This document shows positions 63,097 through 64,000 of a stretch of DNA of 64,000 nt, piece after piece. Below the pieces are notes generated by a model. That model saw only the letters and a program-made list of their open reading frames with translations, had not been told where the DNA came from and did not search any database. The stretch's first letter is position 1. Each line of letters begins with the position of its first letter. The DNA lies in the NCBI GenBank assembly GCA_016722655.1, contig JADKIR010000005.1, positions 1,302,001-1,366,000 of the forward strand, in the 5' to 3' direction. A program made the translations under genes and the position numbers. This stretch comes from Cytophagaceae bacterium (GTDB taxonomy: Bacteria > Bacteroidota > Bacteroidia > Cytophagales > Spirosomataceae).

Positions 63097-64000
63097 TCAC
63101 GTTGTCTCGTCAATCAGATATAAAATTGATTCATAGTCCTTCCCTGTGGCTTCTGACATGTTGATTTCACAAGTAAGCGTTGAGCTGTAATGAGCTTCAG
63201 CGGCAAAGGTCTTAACTTCTTCGGATTCAGCTTTGGTGGCTGAACGGGTTAGCTCGGGAACCAAAAAGCCTCGGTCACCAGCCATACCACAGCACCCGGC
63301 ATTTACTGGAACGATTACTTTTTCTGCAAAATGATTGGCGATATCAACAAATTTAGATTCTGACTTTAATTTTTGTAAAGAACAAACAGGATGTAAAACA
63401 ACCTCTCCTTTTCGTTTAACCGGAGATAAAACCGGCAAAACAAATTGATGAATAAACTCAACAGAATCGAGAATTTTGAGTTTGTGAAAATTCTTCTTGT
63501 TTTCAGGACTGAGAACCGGCAAAATATTTTTAAGGGTATATTGGCAAGAAGTTACGTCAATAACAATTGGATATTTCCCACCTTCTGATGATTTCCACAT
63601 TTTTTCAAAAGTGCTGTTAGCTGTAAAATCATAGGCATTTTTAAATCCCTTGGAAGAAAAAATCTGGCTGCAACAAGAATTTTCGATTTCATTTAAAACC
63701 TTAATGGAAATATTGGCTTTTTCGCAAATACTATAAAAAGTCTCTAAAATATTCTTGGGTTGATTTTTATAGGTTCCCATCATTCTGGAAATACAGGAAG
63801 GGAAATAAACGATTTTTTGGAGAGCGTTTGATGCCTCAACATTTCGAAGGAAAATCTTTGGTGGACTGCCCACTCTATTAGACCAGACCGGTGTGCTTTT
63901 TGATAGTTTATGAATTGACTGAGTAATGTTTTTTATAAAATTTTCACCAAAAATCTTATTCAGGAAATGTACTAAACTTACTGCAAAACGAGCAGATTTA
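63097..64000 (-). CDS. FAD-binding and (Fe-S)-binding oxidoreductase (D-lactate/glycolate dehydrogenase type), C-terminal part
   Basis: The frame is open to the window end, so the N-terminal part lies outside. About 300 residues are visible. They match the C-terminal CCG-domain Fe-S half of long FAD-linked oxidases: VYFPSCISRMMG (first cysteine-rich CCG motif), IENSCCSQIFSSKGF, then VVLHPVCSLQKL and VNAGCCGMAGDRGFLVPEL (second set). The usual full length is above 900 residues with an FAD-binding domain first. The likely reaction is oxidation of D-lactate or glycolate with electrons passed to quinone. The apparent start at 63873 is an internal GTG, not a real start. Confidence 0.88.
   Translation of the reverse strand, partial: KSARFAVSLVHFLNKIFGENFIKNITQSIHKLSKSTPVWSNRVGSPPKIFLRNVEASNALQKIVYFPSCISRMMGTYKNQPKNILETFYSICEKANISIKVLNEIENSCCSQIFSSKGFKNAYDFTANSTFEKMWKSSEGGKYPIVIDVTSCQYTLKNILPVLSPENKKNFHKLKILDSVEFIHQFVLPVLSPVKRKGEVVLHPVCSLQKLKSESKFVDIANHFAEKVIVPVNAGCCGMAGDRGFLVPELTRSATKAESEEVKTFAAEAHYSSTLTCEINMSEATGKDYESILYLIDETT

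Noticed and set aside
63097..63873. Separate 258-residue protein starting at 63873
   Set aside because: The start is an internal GTG; the frame stays open to the window end and the upstream sequence fits the same long oxidoreductase.

Overview
The window is a stretch of A+T-rich bacterial chromosome that looks like a Cytophagales-type member of the Bacteroidota. This is inferred from a SusC/SusD pair, type IX secretion (T9SS) sorting domains and a T9SS plug protein, Bacteroidota-specific families (BT_3928-type DoxX protein, DUF1599), upstream boxes matching the Bacteroidota -7 consensus TAnnTTTG, and start codons without Shine-Dalgarno sequences. I cannot assign a genus. No rRNA, tRNA or CRISPR array was recognised. 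Most of the window is core genome.

Layout. 1-5 kb: CvfB-like S1 protein (cut by the window edge), a small hairpin-rich intergenic element, a TauE/SafE exporter, and a membrane pyrophosphatase fused to an OmpA domain. 5-12 kb: a secreted subtilase diverging from a PIG-L deacetylase / von Willebrand A / TPR operon. 12-16 kb: purC, an aminotransferase, DUF456 and a GH30 glycosidase. 16-21 kb (minus strand): a lytic-transglycosylase-like LysM protein that has lost its catalytic Glu, pgi and a GH25 muramidase. 20.8-21.8 kb: a REP-associated tyrosine transposase (RAYT) flanked by two inverted arrays of a short palindrome. 21.9-27.6 kb: fatty-acid desaturase, prfC and an AddA/RecB-like helicase-nuclease. 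27.6-34.2 kb: a TonB-dependent receptor, metF, a HicAB toxin-antitoxin pair, FKBP and proS. 34.4-44.7 kb: a Tyr/Ser-rich lipoprotein, a FadL-like porin, aroK/BT_3928/DUF1599 diverging from folP, and two paralogous FN3 surface proteins. 45-49.5 kb: SusC (frameshifted) and SusD. 49.5-56.1 kb: an ABC-F protein, the T9SS plug protein, a LolD/FtsX/DUF3299 cluster with His-rich loops, a small beta-barrel and an orphan LytTR protein. 56-64 kb (minus strand): gltA, rny, zapA, a coiled-coil protein, pheT and an FAD/Fe-S oxidoreductase cut by the window end.

Three genes (hppA near its start, the LysM protein at its end, susC in the middle) each carry what looks like a single-base deletion, two of them in homopolymers. 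In each case adding one base restores family-typical protein sequence. This suggests either systematic sequencing error or recent gene decay.

The best candidate for an unusual system is the RAYT locus with its divergent palindrome arrays. Next are the pump-OmpA fusion, the catalytically dead murein-hydrolase-like protein, and the His-rich ABC/DUF3299 cluster, which resembles zinc-responsive Zrg systems.
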